Shown here: piece after piece, positions 38,989 to 48,840 of the stretch
Layout: each line of letters begins with the position of its first letter
Position numbering within the stretch: position 1 is the stretch's first letter
From: Rhynchopus sp. YZ270_cl-10
Taxonomy: Eukaryota; Euglenozoa; Diplonemea; Diplonemida; Diplonemidae
Direction of reading: 5' to 3'
NCBI GenBank assembly: GCA_964035575.1
Contig: OZ037934.1
Span: 806,001 to 870,000 of the forward strand
DNA: 64,000 nt
The notes under the pieces: generated by a model
Databases searched by the model: none
Told to the model about the DNA's origin: nothing
Seen by the model: only the letters and a program-made list of their open reading frames with translations
Made by a program: the position numbers and the translations under genes

Positions 38989-39235
38989 GTCGGACCCCCT
39001 GAGTCCGACAGTCGGACCCCCTGAGTCCGACAGTCGGACTCAGGGGTCCGACTGTCGGACTCACAGTCGGACCCCTGAGTCCGACTGCCGGACCCTGGGG
39101 TCCGACAGGCACACCCAGGTGCCCAGGTACCCAGGTACCCAGGTACCCAGGTACCCAGGTGCCCAGGTACCCAGGTACCCAGGTACCCAGGTACCCAGGT
39201 ACCCAGGTGCCCAGGTACCCAGGTCCAGGTCCAGG
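38989..39235. repeat. TCCGACAGTCGGA palindromes plus CCCAGGTA tandem array
   Basis: 38,989-39,105 holds about seven copies of the self-complementary block TCCGACAGTCGGA or TCCGACTGTCGGA spaced by CCCCTGAG-type linkers. 39,112-39,235 is an array of CCCAGGTA/CCCAGGTG units (about 15). A related palindrome cluster near the other end (47,205-47,338) makes the arrangement roughly symmetrical in the 11-kb element. Confidence 0.85.
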
Positions 39236-40704
39236 AACAGGTACCCAGGAACAGGAAAAAAGTCGTGAAAGAGCAACCACAGCTCCACATGACAAACACA
39301 AAAGTGTCCAGTCACGTGGGGCATTCATGCCCTGAGGAGATAATGATCCAACAATTTACAAGAAAGATTACTTAACCTACTGCTGGAAATTGCCAGGTCG
39401 TAGTAACACACAAAGTGTGCCTCCGTTCGGGAAGACCGGATATTCTAGAGACCAGAAAGGCCTCAAGAATATCTTCCGGTAGTCAAGGTAGAACCGAGTG
39501 AACGGCCCAAGACCCCCGTGGAGAAGTTAAATGTTGTAATGCTATCAGGTAGAAACTGCGAACACTGTCTTACCCTCCTCAATGCATGGTGGTTGATGTC
39601 TTCCACAACAAATTTCCTGTACCCAGGTACCCAAATTCCCAGACCCACGCAGTGGCACATGACCGCCAAGTGTGAGTGACCCACACATGAGGGAATGCGA
39701 CACTACGCAAAATTTACCACCAGACCCTGTCTTCGTGCACCTGAAGTACAACGCCGCAGACAGGCCAAACATGCGTTGGACTCAGAGGAATGCCCGCTGT
39801 GCAGGTATCAAACATGAGAACCAACTCCCAGCAACAAGGGGCGCCTTTTGGCGGGCGTTGTTGAGGGTGTTTGGGGTGCAAAGTTTTCCACAATTTTGAT
39901 GCGCGGGTACAGAAGTGTTGTCTTGTTCTTTCATCTCTAGGAATGTAAATGTCAATCGCGTTTAACTACCACGAGGGCTTGTTTAGTGAACCCACGAGGG
40001 GTCGAAGGGGGTTGGTTATCCCATATCTATCAAAGGTTGTGTCGACCAGGCGAATCCACTATGTTACGCTGTACGTTGTTAAATCCGAAGAAATAACGCT
40101 TTAGCAGCCGCAGGAAGTTTGTTAAAAAGAGTGCCTCACGCTACACAAACCACCACCCGCGATTGACTTAGATGTTATAACAAAGAGAATTCAGAACAAA
40201 ACAACACCCTGCCCCATACACACTAAATTGTCATGCTTCAAGAGCATGCCTGGGCCAAAATTACTGTGACAAAAAGGCAACAAAACCACCCACAAGGAGT
40301 GTGAATTGTGCACTGGTTTTCTGGGGGAACGCAATATTTTCTTGTGCCTCGTCCTCCGCAAGCAGAGGACAGACTTTCCGGAAGGTTTCCAAAGTCGAAT
40401 TTCTTGCACTAGCTATGCTCCCTGGGTTAAATGGCAATAGCAGTGACTGACAAAGTGTACCCATCCCCCTTCCACCCCAGATCTTAGTCCGCAAACTCAG
40501 AATGGATTGATGCGGGTGATACTCTTTGGATTTTGAGTTGCTGAATGTCGGAGACGCGGCGAGGCTTCTCATCACAATCGCAGATGCAGTTCAGATTTCA
40601 CGATCCTGTGATGAGTGTAAATGTGGAGTGTGATTAATGAATGAAATGTATGGTGTAGAAACGCAGTTATCGGGAAAGGTGAGGTTAATGTGGTAAAAAA
40701 AGGG

Positions 40705-41564
40705 GATAAAACTCGTGTAATTTTGTGAATTCCCACAAAGGTGGGTGATAATGTGCCCTTTGTCACTCAATTGTAACCGAGAATGTATGGGAGAATGAAA
40801 TATTATTTCCCAACCCAACAACAACGATAAAGCGTGAAGACAATAAATGAAATCAAAGCGGAATAAATTTGAGGTTTTGTGAGGCACTCAACGAGTGTGC
40901 CGGCTCTGTGGCGTCACGGAGCCACCAACACTCCCCAGTCATTTTTCCTGCGCTTCCAGGAAAACTCGCGTTTGCGACCAGGCCGAAACGAAAAAATTTA
41001 ATTCACAGCAAACAGGTGTGAGGGAGAAGAAAAGAAAGTGAACAAAAACGAAAAAACAATGTTTTTCTGAAATGTGATGTTGTTGGGGTGGGGAGAATAA
41101 AACAGTTCCAGAAAAGCTCCTGCGTCGGTTTTCTTTTGGTTAAAAAAATCACTCAGTAAAAAAAAGAACTTTTTCATCACTCCCCTCAAACACTGCCAAA
41201 ACGAAGAAGGACAGGATGTATGACACTTACGGATACCAAGTCTCAGCGGGTATGAGAAGCAAGGAGGTGTACAAGAAGAAATGGGACGAGTTCTTGCGGT
41301 TTTCAAACCTCGAGCGACTTGGTCCGCTTTGTATTGACACGGACCTCGACACCCCGACATGTACTGGCTTTTGAGAAAGGCAGTCGGTTCCTCGGTAGAT
41401 TGCGTGCAAGTGAGGGAATATCCATCTGCTTGGAAGACGTCAACACACCAAACATAGTATTTCGCGACATAAAGGGCAGATCAAATACTCACTGCCTTAC
41501 ATTCTCGGTTACAATTGAGTGACACAAAGGGCATATAATCTGCAAAATTACACGAGTTTTATTT
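40705..41564. repeat. Inner inverted-repeat pair around a short ORF
   Basis: ATAAAACTCGTGTAATTTTG...TGCCCTTTGTCACTC...GTAACCGAGAAT (40,705-40,785) is the inverse of 41,500-41,564 (ATTCTCGGTTACAATTGAGT, AAAATTACACGAGTTTTAT). It encloses about 710 bp with the ORF at 41,216. It may be a small element in its own right. Confidence 0.6.
41216..41374 (+). CDS. Short ORF with YKKKWDEFLRF motif
   Basis: 52 codons: MYDTYGYQVSAGMRSKEVYK, then KKWDEFLRFSNLERLGPLCI, then a stop. It is too short to judge alone, but a second ORF 730 bp away on the other strand shares the pattern Y(R/K)KxWD(E/D)FLRF. That conserved core, despite different DNA, suggests remnants of one protein family. The helix resembles the core-binding domain of tyrosine recombinases; this is only a hint. 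Probably a decayed element gene. Confidence 0.3.
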   Translation: MYDTYGYQVSAGMRSKEVYKKKWDEFLRFSNLERLGPLCIDTDLDTPTCTGF

Positions 41565-42430
41565 CACTGAGTTAGATAATTATTATCTCATGAAATAAAG
41601 TGAACATTATTTCACGAGGTGGTGGGTGACTCAAACTGGGGCTCAACTTCACGAAGCGAGTGGAGTTCAGCATTTTGATTTCATGAGTGAAGTGAGTGTA
41701 ATCATAAAAGTGATGTCACGAGCGATAGCGAGTGGGTATCACGTATTCCAGTTTGTGAATCACCCATCAGTTAAATAATGTTCACTTTAGTTTTCGATAC
41801 GTAATTTTATACCACGCGTGAAAAACGTAAACAGGTGAAAAAGTGAGTGAAATAAGATTCGTTTTATTTCACGTTTTATTTCACGCAAATCGTGAAGGAT
41901 TGGGTGGGGGAGTGAAATAAAAGATCACGGAGTGATCTGAAGGACACGACGTGTTCTTCCCTGGGCTCGTTCGCTCCTGAAAGTCTGTTGAAACGGAGGA
42001 AATCGTCCCATGTTTTCCTGTACTGCACACCACTGTTCATGTCGTCGAACAAGTTGTCATATGCATCCTCCATCTCCGCAAACTTGCGCGTGGGTTTAGG
42101 CATGTGTGTAAGAGGCAATAAATAATCTGTAATTTGAAGTGTGGTGGTGTGAGGGGTGGAGCGTGGGCTCAACGTTCCACTGTTTACACCTATAAATACG
42201 TTTTTCACTTGTGGAATAAAATTACATATTGAGTGAAATAAGAACATTTTCTTGCACTTGCCACTAGAAAGGCACCCTCGTGACTCTCACTCTTATTCCC
42301 CTCGCTTCGCTCGGGAAATAACGCACTCGGGCACCTTTTTAGTGGCGCGTGAAATAAAATAGTTCTTATTTCACTCGAATAAATAGTTATTATCTCACGG
42401 GCAATAATGTTGTGCTGCGTTTTCGAAATT
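41565..42430. repeat. Region dense in TTATTTCAC / GTGAAATAA
   Basis: The nonamer or its complement, in small variants, appears more than ten times, in both orientations, often near TTATCTCA and GAATAAATA. It overlaps the minus-strand ORF. It may be a set of transposon end motifs or binding sites for an element protein. Confidence 0.5.
41876..42103 (-). CDS. Short ORF with YRKTWDDFLRF motif
   Basis: 75 codons on the minus strand: MPKPTRKFAEMEDAYDNLFD, a segment with QYRKTWDDFLRFNRLSG, and EHVVSFRSLRDLLFH. It is related to the ORF at 41,216 over about 30 residues. The frame is open further upstream with leader-like residues. Product unknown; possible fragment of a recombinase-type protein. Confidence 0.35.
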   Translation of the reverse strand: MPKPTRKFAEMEDAYDNLFDDMNSGVQYRKTWDDFLRFNRLSGANEPREEHVVSFRSLRDLLFHSPTQSFTICVK

Positions 42431-43100
42431 CCTACAGTATATTTGACAAATGATGTATGACCACCTAGTACGGGGCGTCAAGGTTGGGTATGGTGAACAG
42501 TTCCTCGAAGTCCTATGACTGCAACCCTTTTGGTTGCATGCGCAGATCTCCTCCACATTGCTTTTGCGCCTACTCTCGGCATGGGTTTTGTTTTGTTCTT
42601 TGTGTGCGGAGATAATGTCTACTGTATTTTGTGTAATCTCCAGGAAGGAATTTCGAAAACGCGGCTAAACATTATTACACAAGTGAGATAAAAAATTGTT
42701 GGCTCTCTCTCTGTTGTTTTGGCTTTTGTTTTTTTGTCTATTTGTGACGAGGCCTGGAACACCTGAACATAGGCATATCTGGAAAATCTATCTGAGGTGT
42801 GGCAAATTAAATATATTCAAGCGTGTGGTTGAGGCGCACCTAAACATAAGTAAGTGCCAAGTCTGAACATTTATTTTCAGAGGCCTTAGTGAGGCTGTTT
42901 CGGCCTCGTTGCATTGTATCATGATGTAATAAGGTTCACATACTTTCGATTCAAAGAAGAGAAAGCACACAAGAAAATAAAATGCTGCAAACCACTGGGT
43001 GTGTTGTTTGCATCTACACAAGTAACTGAAAGTTAAACATTTACATACCTTGTCTTCCCCGTAGCCTCCGCCTTCGCTGCTGTCAAGCTGCCTTCTCTTG
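42431..43100. other. Interior of the 11-kb element, no feature recognised
   Basis: Mixed-composition sequence without a convincing reading frame or a repeat matched elsewhere in the window. Confidence 0.4.
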
Positions 43101-43234
43101 GTACCCAGTACCCAGTACCCAGTACCCAGTACCCAGTACCCAGTACCCAGTACCCAGTACCCAGTACCCAGTACCCAGTACCCAGTACCCAGTACCCAGT
43201 ACCCAGTACCCAGTACCCAGTACCCAGTACCCAA
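43101..43234. repeat. (GTACCCA)n tandem array, about 19 units
   Basis: An essentially perfect heptamer array, readable as GTACCCAGTACCCA. Apparent proteins in it (GYWVLGT) are artefacts. Related to the CCCAGGTA array at 39.1 kb by the shared CCCAG/GTAC core. Confidence 0.95.
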
Positions 43235-43394
43235 ATTGGTCGCCCCCTGGTTGGTCGAGAACCTAAAAATGCAAAAAAACGCAAAATTCATGTGTTTTGA
43301 CCATGTCTGGGTACACCAAATACACACCTCTGAACAAGCCTATACCCAGTAGTAGGCAACAAGCGCTATTTTTTGACCAAGAAAAAAAAAATCC

Positions 43395-43470
43395 CCCAAA
43401 AATTGGGTGTAGTAGGTCATAAAATGGCCCAAAAAATTCAAAGAAAACCTCAGATTGACCAAACAATGAA
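43395..43470 (-). repeat. Inverse copy of 38,405-38,480
   Basis: GTAGGTCATAAAATGGCCCA and TTCAAAGAAAACCTCAGA are the inverse of TCTGAGGTTTTCTTTGGATT and GGCCATTTTATGACCTACCA on the left side. It adds to the symmetry of the 11-kb element. Confidence 0.65.
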
Positions 43471-43595
43471 AAAAATTTTCAAGTCAAATTTTCAGCCAAA
43501 ATACGGCTATTTTGGTAAAACCATGTGTACTGTAGTGGCTATACAAGGCGATTTTCGGCCAAAAAAATTTTTTTGGCCAAAAAACATAGGGTGAA

Positions 43596-43800
43596 AACGA
43601 TCGTTTTTTTTTTTTTTTTTTTTTTTTACGAATCTGGGAAAAAGTGATCGGTCTTTTTTTTTTTTTTTTTTTTCACGATCGTGAAGAAAAAAAAAACGAT
43701 CGTTTTTTTTTTTTTTTTTTCTTCACGATCGTGAAAAAAAAGCACCTTTTTCTTCACGATCGTGAAGGAAAAAAAAAACGATCGTTTTTTTTTTCCCATA
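43596..43800. repeat. CACGATCGTG palindromes separated by T- and A-runs
   Basis: At least six CGATCG sites, most within CACGATCGTG or ACGATCGT, are linked by T-runs or A-runs of about 9 to 30 bases. The cluster at 47,040-47,145 has the complementary A-run form, again a left-right symmetry. The same CGATCGT motif builds the 179-bp element at 17.0 kb. Confidence 0.8.
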
Positions 43801-45309
43801 TTATGTCGTTGATCGCTGGCCCACACCAGGGAGGGAGCCCCCACAGGTGCCCACAACCCCCCTGAAATCGGCCGAGAGTAACTTTTAGCGGTGTTTTGAC
43901 GTAAAATGTCACCTTTTTTGCCATTTTTGGGGTGTACTTTTCTGGAACAAAATTCGCAAAACCCGAAATACGAATCGTAAAAAATCGCGACATTCTATGA
44001 CATGCGTATACCATGAAGCAGCACGTCACGGCATGGCATGTAACATGCACATGTAATATCGCCAAAAACCTAGTCGTAGTAACATCATCACTGTGCAAAC
44101 CCCTGTCCATCCAATACAATTCACACTCTTTGTGGGTGGTCTTGCTGCCTTTTTGCCACAGTAATTTTTGGCCCGGCAGGCATGCTCTTGAAGCATGGCA
44201 ATTTAGTGTGTATGGGGCAGGGTGTTGTTTTGTTCTGAATTCCCTTTGTTACAATATCTATCCAATCGCGAGTGGTTGTATGTGTATCGTGAGACACTCT
44301 TTTTAACCCTTTACGGACCAAGAGGACATTTATGCCCATTGTGGCGGGGGATGCGGCGTTCAACACCAGGCCAAGTTGGCCAAAAGCCCAACTTTTGTAC
44401 TGTCCAACCTCTGTACAATTACGGTATATTTCGTTGGCTGGTGGTCTGAAGAGTGATCTGACCATATTCTCCAGGTATAACAAATGCCCAAATAATGCAT
44501 TGGCGAAGGAATTTTGCACTTTTGACCATCACACATTACTTGTATTTTTACCGGTTTTTTAATGAGTACAACCTATGTCAGAGCACGCTGTCCCACAGAT
44601 TTTAGAATTTGGGGGGGTCACGCAACAGGGATTACGCAGCTCCCCATACTTATCGCTAAATATGCCGTTTTCCCCGAAAAATTTTAGAATTCCACGCCCA
44701 ATTTCTTTCTTTTTGGCAAAAAAAAATTTTTCGCGCTTCGCGCGAAAAAGGTCCTCAGAAGCTCAATTCCGGAAACAAATACGGGGGGAGCGACGTTTTC
44801 CAACTCCTCCGCCATCAGCAGGAACACCTCCGTTTTCTCTTGAATCTGGGACGCTTGTTGCTGAGAAACAGGGCAACAGCGCGTTCAAGCATATTCCCCA
44901 TCTTTTCAGTGTTAAACTCGTGGCGAAGCCACGGTACGCAACATTTCTAAAAATTGCGCTTAAAATTGCCTACTATGTCGCGGGAAGGGTGGGTTGAAAG
45001 CTCGCGCCGCAGTGCATCTTCCTTTTCCGGTAAAATAGAAGAAAATTGTCTTCTAAAAATAGAATTCTGTGGGGGGTAGGTGAGAGGTGGGCGGAGCCCC
45101 CACTCCTCCACCCCAGCCTCAATCCAAAACCCTGTATTTTTTTTTTTTGGTATTTTTTGAGCTGAGATTTTCAAAAAATACCAAAAATACCAGGGTCAAC
45201 CGCTGTGATGCTCATTGTTTAGAACACAGGGCTATTTCTAAATATGGGGTCCGGAGTCCAAAATCCAATCCGGGACACAATTTTGGCAGATTTATTTTGG
45301 GCCAAAAAC

Positions 45310-45560
45310 GTCTTTATTTACATTTTTGGGATTCGCCCGTGCAGTGGTGGGGTCAATCTCGAAAATTGGATTTTTTGACCACTTAAATTTTGAGAAATAT
45401 GAGCCCGGTCACTTATACGTGGGCCCATTTTCGGCTAAAATTTTCCTCAAAATCCGGGTTTGTAAAATTGACCCTTCTGTGAAGGAAGGTTGTGGAAAAG
45501 GGTCCTTATTTGCATTTTTGGAAGCCGCCCGTGCAGTGGTGGGGTCAATTTGCAGAATTG
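45310..45560 (-). repeat. Inverse diverged copy of the 261-bp unit
   Basis: CCCGTGCAGTGGTGGGGTCA, TTTTTTGACCACTTAAATTT, TACGTGGGCCCATTTTCGGC and GGGTCCTTATTTGCATTTTT correspond to the inverse of the units at 24.6-25.4 kb. The GTGCAGTGGTGGGGTCAAT block occurs twice, so a piece of a second unit follows. Confidence 0.7.
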
Positions 45561-45679
45561 GGCAAGTTCTTGCAAGACAACGGGTAATGTTTGTTAGCTC
45601 TAAGGAGGGAAGGGGAGCGTTTGTAGCTCACACAGCACCCCAAACCCTGGCCTCTCTGTCCACAGCACACAGCTCTTCC

Positions 45680-45980
45680 CCTGAGTTCCATTTGTGCCTC
45701 AACATGCTGAGCGCATCTTCAGTACGATGGGTGGATGAGCGAGAAGAGGCGCAACTGGCTAGTTGCACCAAAGCTGCACAAGCTTGTGGTCGTAGCACGC
45801 AGTTTGCGCGAGAGCAAGCCGCCACAAGAGAATGGTTGGTGGGATGAGGAGAAGCTGGTGCAGGAGGAGAAGGAGCGTGCGGGAGCTATATTGACTGCGA
45901 CGCGACAGCTGAGGACCCCAAGGTTGATGATGATGCTGAGCATCACGACTCTGACATCAGTGAAGGCTCTTGGGACTAAA
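45680..45980 (+). pseudogene. hAT transposase C-terminal remnant
   Basis: The segment encodes AERIFSTMGG and, in the neighbouring frame, KRRNWLVAPKLHKLVVVARS. Together these match the dimerisation motif at the end of hAT transposases (family pattern: ERxFSxxGxIxxxKRNRLxxxKxxxLxxxRxNL). An in-frame stop after MGG separates the halves, and nothing upstream continues the DDE/RNaseH-like domain, so only the tail survives. An acidic end follows (DEEKLVQEEKERAG in the second frame). It shows that hAT enzymes once existed in this genome, in line with the hAT-type element at 8.7 kb. Confidence 0.55.
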
Positions 45981-46114
45981 CGCATACAGTCTTGTCCGTA
46001 CCCATTTCTCCCACACAAGTCACCACCCCCTTGTGACTTGCCTGTAACAGTGGAAACGTTTCCCTCCCAGCCGCAAACCCGTTCAGTGTATCGTGAGCCA
46101 CTGCAGTGACCCAC

Positions 46115-47039
46115 TCACGCTCGACCCTGTCCCTCCTTGTAAACAGTTCGCCTTCTCCTACGTTGTGCTAAGGAAAACCAAAAAACATGCTCAAAAATGA
46201 TGGGCACGGGGGTCAGACTCCACTTCTGACCACTTAAAATTAGGTCATACACGTGTTATACCCCAAACTGACCAAGAAATTTTCCCAGTGTTCGATGGTG
46301 ATCGAATTAAATCGGTGGTAAAAAGTGAAAAATGGGGCATGCCAGGCCCACGTCAATCAGCCTAAAAATGTTGCAACTTTAAACGCGCGTCTCTCCCGTA
46401 CACCAATATACACTTTTTAACACATACAGTACAGCAAGGGAAAACCAAGGGATTTTACCCTGTGTTCTCCTTGTTACGGCTGCACTAACCTAATCATCAA
46501 AACTGCTCGATTTTGGCTTTATCTAAAAGATCGACATCAATTCTTACGAAATATAATTTATTTTACGATTTTGAGTAGAATTCTGTTTGCAGGGCGAAGT
46601 CACGAGGCAGGGGGTGATTTTGGGGGTGAGCGCCAAAAAAAGTCCTTTTCCTAGGGTTGACCCACCTCCCTCCAGCATCCAACGATATGACATTTTCACG
46701 AAAGTTGTCGATTCTTGCCTTATTATTGTCACACAGAAAAAAAATGTTTTTACGAAAATGAGTAGAACCCCATTACCCCTACCAACGTGTGGCATTCGTG
46801 CGCCACTATAGTGGCACTTGCCATGGGTAAAAACGGTTTTCTGGTTTTAGTGCCTCGCTGGCGACATCCGTTGGGGGGGATTCTGGTGTGAGAATGTTCT
46901 CGATTTTTGCTTTATTTGAAAGATTCGCCACAAAATCGTTTCAAGGAAAAGAGTCGGTCAAAAATTCCAAGTAGAACCCAGAAACTCTCCCTTGCCACCC
47001 ATTTCACGCCCATGCCCCTTGTACTACTAGGGGAAAAAA
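46115..47039. other. Interior of the 11-kb element, low-information sequence
   Basis: No gene. TCGATTTTTGCTTTATTTGA-like and CGATTCTTGCCTTATTATTG-like lines recur loosely (about 46,505, 46,706, 46,897), each followed by a run with ACGAAA; this may be a degenerate repeat. Confidence 0.35.
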
Positions 47040-47340
47040 AAAAAAACGATCGTGAAAAAAAAAAAACGATCGTGAAAAAAAAAAAAAAAATGTCAAGATC
47101 TTGAAAAAAAGTTCAAGATCTTGAAAAAAACCGTCACGATCGTTCTCACACTATGAAAAAAAAAATTTTTTTTTTTCGGCCCAAAAAAAAAAAAAATTTT
47201 TTTTTTGGGTCCGACTGTCGGACCCCAGAGTCCGACAGTCGGACTCCAGAGTCCGTCTGTCGGACTCCAGAGTCCGACAGACGGACCCCTGAGTCCGTCT
47301 GTCGGACTCAGGGGGTCCGACTGTCGGACTCAGGGGGTAA
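47040..47340. repeat. CGATCGT, CAAGATCTTG and TCCGAC palindrome clusters
   Basis: 47,040-47,145: CGATCGTGA between A-runs, then two TCAAGATCTTGA palindromes. 47,205-47,338: about eight TCCGACAGTCGGA / TCCGTCTGTCGGA blocks with CCCAGAG or CTCCAGAG linkers. It then passes into GACCGCACCGTGCGG. It mirrors the clusters at 43.6 kb and 39.0 kb. Confidence 0.8.
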
Positions 47341-48220
47341 GTCCGTTATTTACACACTCCAAGCACGACAGACCGCACCGTGCGGTTTGGAAAAAAAAAA
47401 AAAAATGGGATTTGGAATTTTGGGAGAAAATCGATTTTTTTTGGTACCTCACACGAGCCTCTGAGAGTGACCAGAAATGGCCTCATGAACAAAGTGACCC
47501 CGTCACAGCCAGAACGCGACTCAATTAGTCAAACGCCGAAGGAAAAGGAAGCATGCAGCATGGCGAAATAATAAAAGTAGCGTACCGTGCGCCTGCGGCG
47601 CAAGATTGCAAGCTTGCAACCCACCCCAAAATGTACAATTTTAAGCGCATTTTTTTTGAAATGTTGCGTACCGTGGCTTCGCCAGGAACCTTTGGGGCCA
47701 TGACCGCCGAGAAATCCACTTTTGCCGAGTGCGTGAAGTTCGGTGTGCTGCACAAAGGGGGAACATGGACCCTACTCCCCTTCATCAAGGCACAAACGCT
47801 GTTGCGCAAGTTCCCCGCCAAAGAAGTGTAATAACCAGGTCGCACATGCAGTGTCATTTTCGCGCGCAGCGCGAAAATTTTTTTTTTTGACCCCAAAAAG
47901 CTCAGACCGGGTCAAACCGGGTCTTTTTTGAAAATCCCAAATCTATCTCCATCTCTGCTCAAAAACACTTGTGAAAAAAAAATTTTGGGATTTTTTTTTT
48001 GGAGATTTTTTCAAAAATCGACTTGTTTTTGGTAAAAATCACGAAATTTTGGGTTCGCGGAACCGCGTTTTAGACCCCCTAGATGCTCAAAAGTGCCAAA
48101 TTTTGCTTTTAATGGCCTCAAATCGTCGAAATTAGCCCAATATAGGGGCAAAAAAAAAAATTCGAGGGTCTAGGTATGGAGAGCGAGCACCTTAGAAGCG
48201 TCGTAGGCAACCCGTGTTTT

Positions 48221-48315
48221 TTGTGTATAAATAGTACCCGGTCAAAATGCCGGTCAAAATGGGGTGCCGGTCAAATTACATACCCTATTTTGACCGGGTA
48301 CTATTTGTACACAAA
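48221..48315. repeat. Hairpin with TAGTACCCGGTCAAAAT arms
   Basis: TTTGTGTATAAATAGTACCC..GGTCAAAAT is followed about 35 bases later by the inverse ATTTTGACCGGGTACTATTT..TGTACACAAA. CCGGTCAAA also recurs at 48,262 and 48,373. It is a subterminal feature of the 11-kb element. Confidence 0.7.
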
Positions 48316-48594
48316 AATACCCGATTTTTTCGGGAATTTTTGACAACACACTGGTTGAGTTACCGGTCAGAACCGGTCAAATTACATACCCCCCTATGGG
48401 ACAACGCCTTAGCAAAAATCCGAAAAATCGAGAAAAGAGAAAAGGTGTGAAGCAGGCTTCGCGCTAACTTTTGGAAAAAATCTGAAAAATCATGTTTCGG
48501 GCCCAAAAAAACGCACCTCAAATAGTTGCGACGGGTAACGTCTGGGGTGAAAAAACAGTGTTTTGTGGCATTTCTGAGACAATCCCGCGCTGTG

Positions 48595-48840
48595 GTGGGG
48601 CATATTCGGGAAAATGGACAAAATTTTAGTGACTTAAATTTTCACAAAATATGAACCCAGACTCCTAAACAAGGGGCATTTTCAGTCTGAAAACCCAATT
48701 TCAGATGAAATTGTGGTGTTTTTGACTGGGAACGGTAGCGCCGCAGGTGCACGGTACCCAACTTTTTTCGTTTTTTTTCTTTTCTCTGGTTTCTTTTGAT
48801 TGCGAGAGCTGATTGCTCTCCACGGTGGGGTCACATGTGG
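48595..48840. repeat. Dispersed ~260-bp repeat, copy 2
   Basis: Same order of blocks as 24,220-24,460, ending in GATTGCTCTCCACGGTGGGG; the terminal hairpin found in copy 1 is not present. Confidence 0.75.

Larger units (their letters stand above)
40121..44307. mobile_element. 4.19-kb nested unit with ~190-bp inverted ends
   Basis: The left end (40,121-40,320) reads GTTAAAAAGAGTGCCTCACG, CGCGATTG, AACAAAGAGAATTCAGAAC, TGCCCCATACACACTAAATT, CAAGAGCATGCCTGGGCC. The right end (about 44,119-44,307) is its inverse (GGCATGCTCTTGAAGCATGG, AATTTAGTGTGTATGGGGCA, CGTGAGACACTCTTTTTAAC) with scattered mismatches, so it is older than the host element's borders. It encloses two short related ORFs in opposite orientation, a further inverted pair (40,705-40,790 with 41,496-41,564) and a simple-repeat array. 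A TTAA stands at the right border. No intact transposase. Confidence 0.65.

Noticed and set aside
39672-39899. Coding-like stretch HLKYNAADRPNMRWTQRNAR as a piggyBac C-terminal domain
   Set aside because: Only two Cys and no spaced Cys/His pattern; the resemblance was too weak to list as a feature.
43033-43327. Long open frames with repeated VLGTGYW in the heptamer array
   Set aside because: Any 7-bp array lacking stop triplets is open in several frames; identical peptides arise on both strands. Not genes.
47553-47831. 92-codon frame with FAECVKFGVLHKGGTWTLLP
   Set aside because: It includes the recurrent GTGCGCCTGCGGCGC and GTGGCTTCGCC hairpin motifs found in non-coding repeats, and the partial inverse copy at 44.92 kb does not preserve the frame.
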